A stretch of DNA of 15,246 nucleotides from Acutalibacter sp. (GTDB lineage Bacteria; Bacillota; Clostridia; Oscillospirales; Acutalibacteraceae), in NCBI GenBank assembly GCA_022801475.1, contig JAAWSH010000010.1, positions 1 through 15,246 of the forward strand, written 5' to 3'. Shown here one piece after another: positions 6,674 to 13,542 of this stretch. Position numbers and translations under genes: made by a program. The notes beneath the pieces are model-generated. The model did not search any database. It had not been told where the DNA came from and was given only the letters and a program-made list of their open reading frames with translations. Every line of letters begins with the position of its first letter. Positions within the stretch are counted from its first letter, which is position 1.

Positions 6674-6836
6674 AGTGCTTATTTGAAAATAGAGGACAGG
6701 AGGGAATTTTGACCTGAAGCGCCCCATTTTAAGGAGCAAGCGCCAAAGCAATCTTTTCGGATCCATAAGGATTTTCTATGCTAAAAGCGCCGCTTAGGGT
6801 CAAAAAAGCAATGTCTCCGATTTTTCAAACGGGCCT
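6674..6836 (+). repeat. Structured element, copy 2 (in the tepA leader)
   Basis: Aligns with copy 1 at a constant offset of 360 through the left half (36 of 49 bases identical by eye over 6314-6362 against 6674-6722) and 366 in the right half (19 of 23 identical, 6447-6469 against 6813-6835). The same fold can be drawn. P1 pairs TTTGAAAA (6682-6689) with TTTTCAAA (6822-6829). P2 pairs TTTTGACC (6707-6714) with GGTCAAAA (6798-6805) and continues with AAG/CTT. P3 is GCGC/GCGC (6719-6722/6740-6743) with AAGGAG in the loop (6731-6736). P4 is AGCA/TGCT (6747-6750/6779-6782) with an inner ATCC/GGAT. P2 and P3 compete for 6719-6721. The outer end of P1 is weaker than in copy 1. Confidence 0.68.
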
Positions 6837-6890
6837 CAGAGGGTGGAGCTGGTTTTGAAATTTAACACGAGTATCTTTGGGATTTTTGCG

Positions 6891-6913
6891 GGCATACTTT
6901 CTGCCAGAAGGGA
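6891..6913 (+). promoter_or_regulatory. tepA ribosome site within a possible hairpin switch
   Basis: The tepA Shine-Dalgarno AGAAGGGA (6906-6913) lies 12 bases before the ATG. CTTTCT (6897-6902) can pair with AGAAGG (6906-6911) around GCC, with one G-T pair, hiding most of the ribosome site. A competing small stem, GGCA (6891-6894) with TGCC (6902-6905), shares T6902 and the loop bases and would free it. The stems are short, so this is suggestive only. Confidence 0.4.
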
Positions 6914-6925
6914 TGTGCTGCAAAT

Positions 6926-7726
6926 ATGAAAAAGACCTCAAAAAAAGCGCAAATTAAGGGCGCGGCCAGTATAAAAAGCGTTGCTGTGAACTGTAATGGA
7001 GAGGACCAGGAGAATCAGGAAAACCAGGAGCTAACCGAGCAGCAGAAGCAGATTACCGAAAGCGGCTCGGTGGTAACCCACGGCCACGGCCACACCGTGC
7101 ACTGCCTGACCATTATCGGGCAGATTGAGGGCCACTATATTCTGCCCTCCCAAAACAAGACCACCAAGTATGAGCATGTAATCCCCCAGATTGTGGCAGT
7201 GGAAGAGGACCCCCAGGTAGACGGCCTTCTTATGCTGCTGAACACTGTGGGCGGCGATGTGGAGGCCGGCCTGGCCCTGGCAGAGCTGGTGGCGGGTATG
7301 AAGAAGCCCACGGTTTCCCTGGTGCTGGGGGGCGGGCATTCCATTGGCGTGCCCTTGGCTGTGGCGGCCAAGCGCTCGTTTATCGCGGAGTCAGCTTCTA
7401 TGACAATCCACCCTGTGCGCATGAATGGCCTGGTGCTGGGCATTCCCCAAACGTTAGAGTACTTTCAGCGGATGCAGGACCGGATTACCAACTTTGTGAC
7501 GCAAAATTCTAATATCAGCAAAGAACGCTTCACCACCCTTGCCATGAACACCCAGGAGCTGGTGATGGACGTGGGCAGTGTGCTGGATGGCCCCGACGCG
7601 GTGGAAGAGGGGCTTATCGACTCCTTGGGCTCCTTGTCCGACGCCATGGAGTGTTTGTTCCGTATGATAGACAAGGAGAAGAAAAAGCGGACCAAGCCAG
7701 CTCCGTCCAGGAAAAAGAGCGGCTAA
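6926..7726 (+). CDS. tepA: ClpP-fold serine protease of the TepA family
   Basis: 266 aa. The core (about residues 60-245) has the ClpP/crotonase fold. Visible motifs are [10 protein letters not shown] (106-115), GGGHSIGV around the likely nucleophile Ser139, MTIHP with the likely catalytic His162, and GLID near Asp232 as possible acid. The N-terminus (1-50) is basic, then rich in Glu, Asn and Gln; the C-terminus (about 249-266) is a basic Lys/Arg tail. B. subtilis TepA (YmfB) was linked to protein translocation and lies beside spoIIIE, and here the translocase gene is two genes downstream. The ATG at 6926 follows AGAAGGGA. It is probably the first gene of a tepA-uppP-ftsK transcript from the promoter at 6628, with a long structured leader. 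Substrates are unknown. Confidence 0.88.
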   Translation: MKKTSKKAQIKGAASIKSVAVNCNGEDQENQENQELTEQQKQITESGSVVTHGHGHTVHCLTIIGQIEGHYILPSQNKTTKYEHVIPQIVAVEEDPQVDGLLMLLNTVGGDVEAGLALAELVAGMKKPTVSLVLGGGHSIGVPLAVAAKRSFIAESASMTIHPVRMNGLVLGIPQTLEYFQRMQDRITNFVTQNSNISKERFTTLAMNTQELVMDVGSVLDGPDAVEEGLIDSLGSLSDAMECLFRMIDKEKKKRTKPAPSRKKSG

Positions 7727-7731
7727 GCTTT

Positions 7732-7758
7732 GCGGCTAGGGGAGAGCCTCCCGGCCGC
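7732..7758. repeat. GC-rich hairpin between tepA and uppP
   Basis: GCGGC (7732-7736) pairs with GCCGC (7754-7758), and GGGAG (7740-7744) with CTCCC (7748-7752) around a three-base loop. A T-run (ATTTTTT) comes only about 20 bases later, so it is not a clean terminator. It may weaken read-through or protect the mRNA between tepA and uppP. Confidence 0.5.
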
Positions 7759-7799
7759 TACATAAAGTCAGCACATATTTTTTGCGAAAGGAACATATT

Positions 7800-8741
7800 A
7801 TGACGATTTTTGACGCGATCCTTCAGGGCGTGATCCAGGGCGCTACCGAGTTTCTGCCAGTGTCCAGTTCTGGGCACCTGTCCATTTCCCAGCACATGTT
7901 CGGCATCGAATTGCCGGGCATCCTTTTCGACGTAATGCTTCACCTGGGCACGCTGATCGCGGTGGTCTTTGTGTACCGCCAGCTGATTTGGCGGCTGATT
8001 AAGGAGTTCTGCCTGCTGGTGGCCGACTTGGTGCGGGGACGTTTTCAGTGGAGCGAGATGAATGAGGACCGGCGGCTGATTTTTACGCTGATCATTGGGC
8101 TTTTGCCCTTGTTCCTGTTGTTTGCGCCTATTCCGGGCACGGACCTGAAGGTAAAGGACTTTTCCGAGCTGCTGGCCGCAGATTCCAGCATTATTGCCGA
8201 GGGATTGGCGCTTTTGGCCACCAGTGTGCTGTTGCTTTTGGGTGTTTTTGCGAATAAGCAGAATAGCGCGGGCCGCCATGCGGCAGGGCGGGCTCGTGGC
8301 AAAGGAGCGGGAGGCCGGAAAAGCCTCTCGGTACCAGACGCCATTATTGTGGGACTTACCCAATGCCTGGCGGCGGTGTTTCCGGGGTTGTCCCGGTCAG
8401 GGTCTACTATGTCGGTGGGCCTGCTGCGGGGCGTTAACCAGCAGACAGCCCTGGATTACTCCTTTGTGCTGGGCATTCCGGCCATTGCGGCCGCGGCGCT
8501 TGTGTCTCTTAAGGACGTGGGCGCGGCCGGGGAGCATATTGGCGCGGTGCCCCTGCTGGTTGGGGTAGTCACTGCGGCGGTGGTGGGCTTTTTGGCCATC
8601 AAGCTGCTCAAATGGATTGTAACCACAAATAAGCTGTACATTTTTGCGATCTATACATTTTTAGCCGGAGCGGCGGTTACGGTAATTGGCTTTATTGAGC
8701 AGAGCACAGGCACAAACCTGTTTACCGGCAAACCGCTATAG
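7800..8741 (+). CDS. uppP: Undecaprenyl-diphosphatase (UppP/BacA)
   Basis: 313-aa polytopic membrane enzyme that removes a phosphate from undecaprenyl diphosphate, recycling the lipid carrier for cell-wall synthesis; overproduction gives bacitracin resistance in known species. Family motif 1 reads EFLPVSSSGH (residues 17-26) and motif 2 PGLSRSGST (195-203, with Arg199). It is longer than the usual 265-275 aa, partly because of a basic Gly/Arg/Lys-rich loop at about 152-175, between membrane helices. The ATG at 7800 has AAAGGAA six bases upstream; an in-frame TTG at 7782 would add six residues with no ribosome site. It sits between tepA (73-base gap) and ftsK (30-base gap), probably in one operon. 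Confidence 0.95.
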   Translation: MTIFDAILQGVIQGATEFLPVSSSGHLSISQHMFGIELPGILFDVMLHLGTLIAVVFVYRQLIWRLIKEFCLLVADLVRGRFQWSEMNEDRRLIFTLIIGLLPLFLLFAPIPGTDLKVKDFSELLAADSSIIAEGLALLATSVLLLLGVFANKQNSAGRHAAGRARGKGAGGRKSLSVPDAIIVGLTQCLAAVFPGLSRSGSTMSVGLLRGVNQQTALDYSFVLGIPAIAAAALVSLKDVGAAGEHIGAVPLLVGVVTAAVVGFLAIKLLKWIVTTNKLYIFAIYTFLAGAAVTVIGFIEQSTGTNLFTGKPL

Positions 8742-8771
8742 GTATGGAAGAGGGATAGGAGGAAAAAGAAC

Positions 8772-11402
8772 TTGGCACAAGAGAAAAAGCCTGCCCAGCG
8801 CGGGACCCGCGGCGCTGGCAAAAAAACCACAAGACCGGCGGGCAGGGCCCCTGCCGCTTCTCAGGGCAGGCGGGTAGCCAAGCCCACCGCTGAGGAAATC
8901 CGTCAAAAAAACCAGGTGCGGGCTGTGGTACTGTTTGCCTGTGCCGTATTTGTGGGCTGCCTTTCCATTGTAGAGGGCGATAGCCTGTGGAAATGGGCCC
9001 ACAATGCCCTTCTGGGTCTGTTTGGGGGCTGGGCGGTGCTGTGGCCGGTGCTAATGGTCTATGTGGCCGTTATCACCACCCTGGACAAGCCCATGGGTTC
9101 CATTGGCGGCAAGGTGTGGCTCACTGCTATTATTATCCTGCTGTTCTGCGCCACTGGCTATATCTTTGGCGGAATCCGTCCTGCCGAGGGGCTGGGCTTC
9201 TTTGAATACATAACCCTCCTTTACCGGCAGAACGCTGGGGTAGGCGGCGGTGTGCTGGGGGGCGTGTTAGGTCAACTGCTCATCAGTGCTGGGGGAAAAA
9301 CCGGCGCGCAAATTATTATCCTTTTGTTACTGTTTGTGGGGATCATGATTTTAACCGGCACTACGCTGTTGGGCCTGTTCCGGACCATTAAAAAGCCGGT
9401 GGACGTGGTGAACGAGAGTATTCAGACCGCCCGCCAGCGCCGGGAAGAGGAGCGGCTGATATTGGAACAGGACCGGCCTAATATTGATGTGCCCTTGGAG
9501 CCGGTAATGCCCGCGCATCCAGTTTCCAGCGAGCTTTCGGCTTTGTTCCCACCCGTGGAGCCCAGGAAGAAAAAGTCTCAACACAACGAGAAGCTGGACC
9601 GCCTGCAAGAGGTGTTTGGGATTGCCCAAGAGCCGGAAAAGAAGGAGGAGCCCGCGCCCCCGCCGGTTTCTGAAGAGCCCCAGGAACCCCAGCTGCCTGT
9701 CTCGCCGGTGGTTTCTGCTAACCCGCCTATGCCGGACCCCGAGACGGTCCTTCAGCCGGAACCTTCCGCGCCAGAGGAGCCCCCACCCCCGGTGGTCAAG
9801 CTCTTTGAACAGGCCCAGGAGGAACCAGAGCCCCAGATTCCCATGCCCGAAAAACCGCGGACCGCCACCCCCAGCGAGATGGCGGACTATTTGGCCCAGG
9901 GGGCCTACTGCTTTCCTCCAGTGAGTATGCTGGCGGTGAGCCCCCAGGTGGACCACGCCAAGGAGACCGAAGAACTGCAAACCAACGGCCGGGTGCTGGT
10001 AGACACCCTAAACAGCTTTGGGGTGTCTACCAAAATATTGGATATTTGCCGGGGGCCTTCTGTAACCCGGTATGAGATACAGCCAGCGGCAGGGGTGAAG
10101 ATCAGCAAGATCACCAGCCTCTCCGACGACCTGGCCCTTAGCCTGGCGGCCACTGGCGTACGCATTGAGGCGCCCATACCCGGCAAGGCGGCGGTGGGCA
10201 TTGAGGTGCCCAACCGCGCCCGCAGCACGGTGCGTATGCGGGACTTGATCCAGTCCAATGCATTCCAGACCTCCAAGGGCAAGCTTTCGGTGGCCCTGGG
10301 CCGGGATATTGCCGGCCAGCCGGTGGTGGCGGACATTGCCCGCATGCCCCACCTGCTGATTGCGGGCACCACGGGCTCGGGCAAGTCGGTGTGCATCAAC
10401 TCATTGATTTTAAGTGTGCTGTATAAGGCAAGCCCAGATCAAGTGCGCTTTTTGATGATTGACCCCAAAGCCGTGGAGCTTACCGAGTACAACGGGCTGC
10501 CCCACATGCTGGTGCCCGTGGTCACCGACCCCCATAAGGCGGCGGGCGCTTTGGGCTGGGCAGTGAACGAGATGATGAAGCGCTACAGCGTGTTTGCCGA
10601 CTGCAATGTGCGCAACCTGGAGGGCTACAACAACCTGGCCGAGGCCCAAAACTATGAGGACGAAAACGGCCAGCCTATGCAGGCCATGCCCCAAATTCTT
10701 ATCATTATAGACGAGCTGGCTGACCTGATGATGGCCTCTGGCAAAGAGGTGGAAGATTCCATCTGCCGCCTGGCCCAGCTGGCCCGGGCCGCAGGGATGC
10801 ACCTGGTGGTGGCCACCCAGCGTCCTACTGTGGATGTAGTGACAGGTCTGATTAAGGCCAATATTCCCAGCCGCATTGCCCTGACGGTGTCTACCTCTAC
10901 CGACTCCCGAACCATCATTGATACCGTGGGGGCGGAGAAGCTTTTGGGAAACGGCGACATGCTTTTTGCCCCAGTGGGCACCAACAAGCCAGTGCGCGTA
11001 CAGGGCTGCTATGTGAGCGACGATGAGATCTCTTCCATTGTGGAGTTTGTGAAAAAGACAAAGGCGATTGATTACGACCAGGAAGTGATTGAGGAAATAG
11101 AGCGAAACGCGGCTAATGCGGAGGCGAGTAAATCCGCAGACGACGGAGGCGGCGGTGATGTGGACCCCATGATGGATGAAGCCATCAAAGTGGTGGTTGA
11201 AGCTGGACAGGCCAGTACCTCCCTTTTGCAGCGGCGGCTGCGGCTGGGCTATGCCCGGGCTGGGCGGTTGATTGACGAAATGGAGCAGCTGGGCATTGTG
11301 GGCCCCCACGAGGGCTCAAAGCCCCGGCAGGTGCTGATGAGCTATACCCAGTGGCTGGAGCGGAACATGCAAAAGCAGGACCCTCCAGCAGACACGGAGT
11401 GA
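8772..11402 (+). CDS. ftsK: DNA translocase FtsK/SpoIIIE
   Basis: 876-aa septal DNA pump. The basic N-terminus (1-50) is followed by four to five membrane helices (about 51-68, 77-103, 115-135, 157-173, 179-202), then a Pro/Glu-rich linker (about 270-370). The alpha/beta RecA-like motor has P-loop GTTGSGKS at 532-539 and Walker B ILIIIDEL with Asp647. The C-terminal winged-helix gamma domain (about 800-870, with the LQRRLRLGYARAGRLID signature) reads polar DNA motifs. The start is TTG at 8772, nine bases after a perfect AGGAGG (8757-8762); no better ATG lies nearby. In spore formers this type (SpoIIIE/SftA relatives) moves the chromosome into the forespore. Sequence alone does not separate the vegetative from the sporulation role; the membrane helices argue against soluble SftA. 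Confidence 0.96.
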   Translation: MAQEKKPAQRGTRGAGKKTTRPAGRAPAASQGRRVAKPTAEEIRQKNQVRAVVLFACAVFVGCLSIVEGDSLWKWAHNALLGLFGGWAVLWPVLMVYVAVITTLDKPMGSIGGKVWLTAIIILLFCATGYIFGGIRPAEGLGFFEYITLLYRQNAGVGGGVLGGVLGQLLISAGGKTGAQIIILLLLFVGIMILTGTTLLGLFRTIKKPVDVVNESIQTARQRREEERLILEQDRPNIDVPLEPVMPAHPVSSELSALFPPVEPRKKKSQHNEKLDRLQEVFGIAQEPEKKEEPAPPPVSEEPQEPQLPVSPVVSANPPMPDPETVLQPEPSAPEEPPPPVVKLFEQAQEEPEPQIPMPEKPRTATPSEMADYLAQGAYCFPPVSMLAVSPQVDHAKETEELQTNGRVLVDTLNSFGVSTKILDICRGPSVTRYEIQPAAGVKISKITSLSDDLALSLAATGVRIEAPIPGKAAVGIEVPNRARSTVRMRDLIQSNAFQTSKGKLSVALGRDIAGQPVVADIARMPHLLIAGTTGSGKSVCINSLILSVLYKASPDQVRFLMIDPKAVELTEYNGLPHMLVPVVTDPHKAAGALGWAVNEMMKRYSVFADCNVRNLEGYNNLAEAQNYEDENGQPMQAMPQILIIIDELADLMMASGKEVEDSICRLAQLARAAGMHLVVATQRPTVDVVTGLIKANIPSRIALTVSTSTDSRTIIDTVGAEKLLGNGDMLFAPVGTNKPVRVQGCYVSDDEISSIVEFVKKTKAIDYDQEVIEEIERNAANAEASKSADDGGGGDVDPMMDEAIKVVVEAGQASTSLLQRRLRLGYARAGRLIDEMEQLGIVGPHEGSKPRQVLMSYTQWLERNMQKQDPPADTE

Positions 11403-11439
11403 AAAAAAGGACGGACCAAAAATTGGTCCGTCCTTTTTT
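11402..11439. terminator. Terminator shared by ftsK and the facing FapA-like gene
   Basis: GGACGGACCAA (11409-11419) pairs perfectly with TTGGTCCGTCC (11423-11433) around AAA. TTTTTT (11434-11439) follows on the plus strand and AAAAAAA (11402-11408) precedes it, which becomes a U-tract on the minus strand. It therefore suits both convergent genes; it begins at the last base of the ftsK stop codon. Confidence 0.93.
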
Positions 11440-11505
11440 GCGGTATTGGCGATAACAATGTTTGGCAATCAACCTTACAAATCCATAAAAGCCAGAACAA
11501 AAAGC

Positions 11506-13278
11506 CTAAGTCATTAACCGAACCTGTCCGTCAATGAGCAAGGCGATGCTGTGGCGTGTTTCCTCCCGAATGCGCAAGAGCGCCTCCCCAATTTTAATGC
11601 GGGTCCCTCGGTGCGCCACGTCAAAGGCGGCCCGGGCGCCGGGCTGCTGTGCGGCAGCCTTTTCCGCGTCCTCTAAGCTCTTCATATACTGACTTAACTT
11701 CATCTTGTTCACCGAGAGCTGCATCCGCAGCTTTGACATTCGGGTCACCTTTACAGTGCTGTGGGGCTGACGTTCGGTTTCCGCCAGTTCGTGCTCCAGG
11801 CGTTCGATCTCTTTGCTGATAATATCCTTTTCATAGTCCTCCCAGGGGAGCCCGCCCAGGGTAATGGTGGTACGCACCTCGGTCTTAGAGCCCAGCGTAT
11901 TGGCGCCCACCTCCCGGGCGGCCCATATATTGCCGCCGATGATGGTGCCCCGACCGGTCTGCACAAAAACAGCGGCGTCGCTGTATACATTGCAGCCAAT
12001 GATACACTCGCTGTGTAGGTTTTCCCGGGCATAGACCGTACAGTTTTCCAAGTATTTGGCAAAGATGTCTTTGTGGGCCCGAATAATCGCCTGGTTGTTG
12101 CCCTGCACGCCCTTGGCCAGCACCAGGTCGCCGCCTGCCTCAATATTGCTGGATTCCACCACGCCGTCTACCTTGATATTTCCCATGGCCCGCACAGAGA
12201 AGCCGCTGCAAACATCGCCGGTAATATGGACGTCTCCCAGAAAATTAATGCTGCCGGAAGAATAGTCTACATTACCGTTAATAATCAGCTCGGGGTGCAC
12301 CTGGAACACCTTGCCGGAAAATTCCAGGTTGCCGGTTTTAGTGGCAATTAGCGCGGTACCCTCCTCGTTAATCGCGGTATTGCGGCCCATGGGCACAGGG
12401 GCGGGCTTGCCGTCCATGGTGGGGATCACCTTGCCCAGCACGTTTTTTCCGGGCACGCCGGGACTGGGCGGGGCAATATCGCAGATGACCGCGTCTTTTT
12501 CAATGTTTTGATGAGAGGACACAGCGGTATAGTCCACCCGGTTATATTCATCTACAGGCAGGGTGCGGTCCACTTCCCGAGGAAAATGGTCGGTAATTCC
12601 TCCGTTCACACCAGCCACAGCGGCCTGGCCCCGCGCCGCCAAGAATAGCTTAAAGTACCGGTCCTCCCGCTGGGGTAGCTCTTCCAAAAATTCCTTGTCC
12701 ACCCCAAAGGAGACCTTGCTGGTTTCCAAAGCGCTGGACAGAGTCTTTGCCGAGAGTTCTTTTCCCTCTCCCACAGGCGGGAACACTAGCACCCAGGCGG
12801 AGAGAAGGTCTTTGGCCAGATAGATCACTGCCTGGGCGTCCAGATTTACAGGAACATCCTCCTGTTTGGGAGTAGCGGCGCTTAAACGGCTGTTGGCCAA
12901 GGCGGTGAGGCTTAGCTGAAATTTGGCGTTTTCACCCGCTGCCTGTTCGGAGGTAAAAATGGCGGGACCGCCCTCGTTTTGAAAACTCAATTGGGGCATA
13001 GGCAGCCAGCCCTGCTCATCCCGGCGCTTGCGCCAAAGCTGATGCAGGGGGTGGTCGATGGGGAGCGTGACCGTATAGGGATCCTCTGTCTGGGCGGCCC
13101 CGGCGGGGCGCTGGTGTTCGGAAAGCTTCAGGGGTTTGCTGTGAACCGGCGCTTTTGCGGGCCGCTCCTGAACGTCTTGAACGCTTTTCTTTGCGGGTTT
13201 TTTCCGGGAAAACCGAAACGTATGGGTGAAAAATCGAGATGTAAGAAACTTGGTAATAAAGGAAGGTTTGTTGGCCAT
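11506..13278 (-). CDS. DUF342/FapA-domain protein
   Basis: 590 aa. A variable, basic, low-complexity N-terminus covers about 1-65. The FapA (DUF342) region follows (about 100-475), including the conserved PPSPGVPGKNVLGK stretch (about 270-283) and a beta-helix-like part with repeated short Gly-rich strands (about 325-470). Then comes a predicted coiled coil (about 485-545) and a compact C-terminus. The name derives from Vibrio FapA, which influences flagellar pole proteins, but the family is widespread in Clostridia with no settled role and there are no flagellar genes here. I chose ATG at 13278, with GAGGTG seven bases upstream on the minus strand; an ATG at 13314 would add 12 residues but its AAGGAG lies only two bases away. 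It is the only minus-strand gene in the window, probably from the promoter at 13360-13388. Confidence 0.85.
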   Translation of the reverse strand: MANKPSFITKFLTSRFFTHTFRFSRKKPAKKSVQDVQERPAKAPVHSKPLKLSEHQRPAGAAQTEDPYTVTLPIDHPLHQLWRKRRDEQGWLPMPQLSFQNEGGPAIFTSEQAAGENAKFQLSLTALANSRLSAATPKQEDVPVNLDAQAVIYLAKDLLSAWVLVFPPVGEGKELSAKTLSSALETSKVSFGVDKEFLEELPQREDRYFKLFLAARGQAAVAGVNGGITDHFPREVDRTLPVDEYNRVDYTAVSSHQNIEKDAVICDIAPPSPGVPGKNVLGKVIPTMDGKPAPVPMGRNTAINEEGTALIATKTGNLEFSGKVFQVHPELIINGNVDYSSGSINFLGDVHITGDVCSGFSVRAMGNIKVDGVVESSNIEAGGDLVLAKGVQGNNQAIIRAHKDIFAKYLENCTVYARENLHSECIIGCNVYSDAAVFVQTGRGTIIGGNIWAAREVGANTLGSKTEVRTTITLGGLPWEDYEKDIISKEIERLEHELAETERQPHSTVKVTRMSKLRMQLSVNKMKLSQYMKSLEDAEKAAAQQPGARAAFDVAHRGTRIKIGEALLRIREETRHSIALLIDGQVRLMT

Positions 13279-13359
13279 AGGGGGCACCTCACTTTCTTTC
13301 AATGGCGTGATCATGGCTCCTTACTTCTTTCAAAACCTATCACAAGATGCTTTGCATAC

Positions 13360-13388
13360 ATTATAGCTGGTTGGAGAGTTTTTTACAA
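13360..13388 (-). promoter_or_regulatory. Sigma-A-type promoter for the FapA-like gene
   Basis: Read on the minus strand: TTGTAA (13388-13383), a 17-base spacer and a perfect TATAAT (13365-13360). Transcription would start near 13353, leaving a leader of about 75 nt. Both hexamers and the spacing fit the vegetative consensus well. Confidence 0.72.
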
Positions 13389-13427
13389 GGGGAACTTTGA
13401 AATTGAATAAAAATTTCTGACAGAGGC

Positions 13428-13467
13428 TGTAAAAGATGAAAAAAATGAATGGTTTTTCCATCTTACA
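13428..13467. repeat. Imperfect inverted repeat between divergent promoters
   Basis: TGTAA, GATG and AAAAA on the left (13428-13443) pair with TTTTT, CATC and TTACA on the right (13453-13467), with two bulged A on the left, one bulged C on the right and a nine-base loop. It lies between the FapA-gene promoter and the folC promoter, ending eight bases before the folC -35. It could be a binding site for a regulator of either gene; the imperfect symmetry keeps this tentative. Confidence 0.4.
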
Positions 13468-13474
13468 TCCGTTT

Positions 13475-13503
13475 TTGACAAAGCTATTTCAGCATGCTAT
13501 ACT
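13475..13503 (+). promoter_or_regulatory. Sigma-A-type promoter for folC
   Basis: Perfect TTGACA (13475-13480), a 17-base spacer and TATACT (13498-13503) preceded by TG (13495-13496; extended -10). Transcription would start near 13510, giving folC a leader of about 33 nt. It is among the clearest consensus promoters in the window. Confidence 0.85.
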
Positions 13504-13542
13504 TAAAACCACCTTAAAAATTCAGAATAGGGGGAGACTGAT

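Noticed and set aside
7732..7799. Terminator between tepA and uppP
   Set aside because: The hairpin is real but its T-run is about 20 bases away, so it does not meet the intrinsic terminator pattern.
10410..11309. 300-codon antisense frame inside ftsK
   Set aside because: His/Gly-rich shadow of conserved FtsK motor codons with no family resemblance.
13279..13314. Upstream ATG of the FapA-like gene
   Set aside because: Its AAGGAG is only two bases from the start, too close; the next ATG has GAGGTG at proper spacing.
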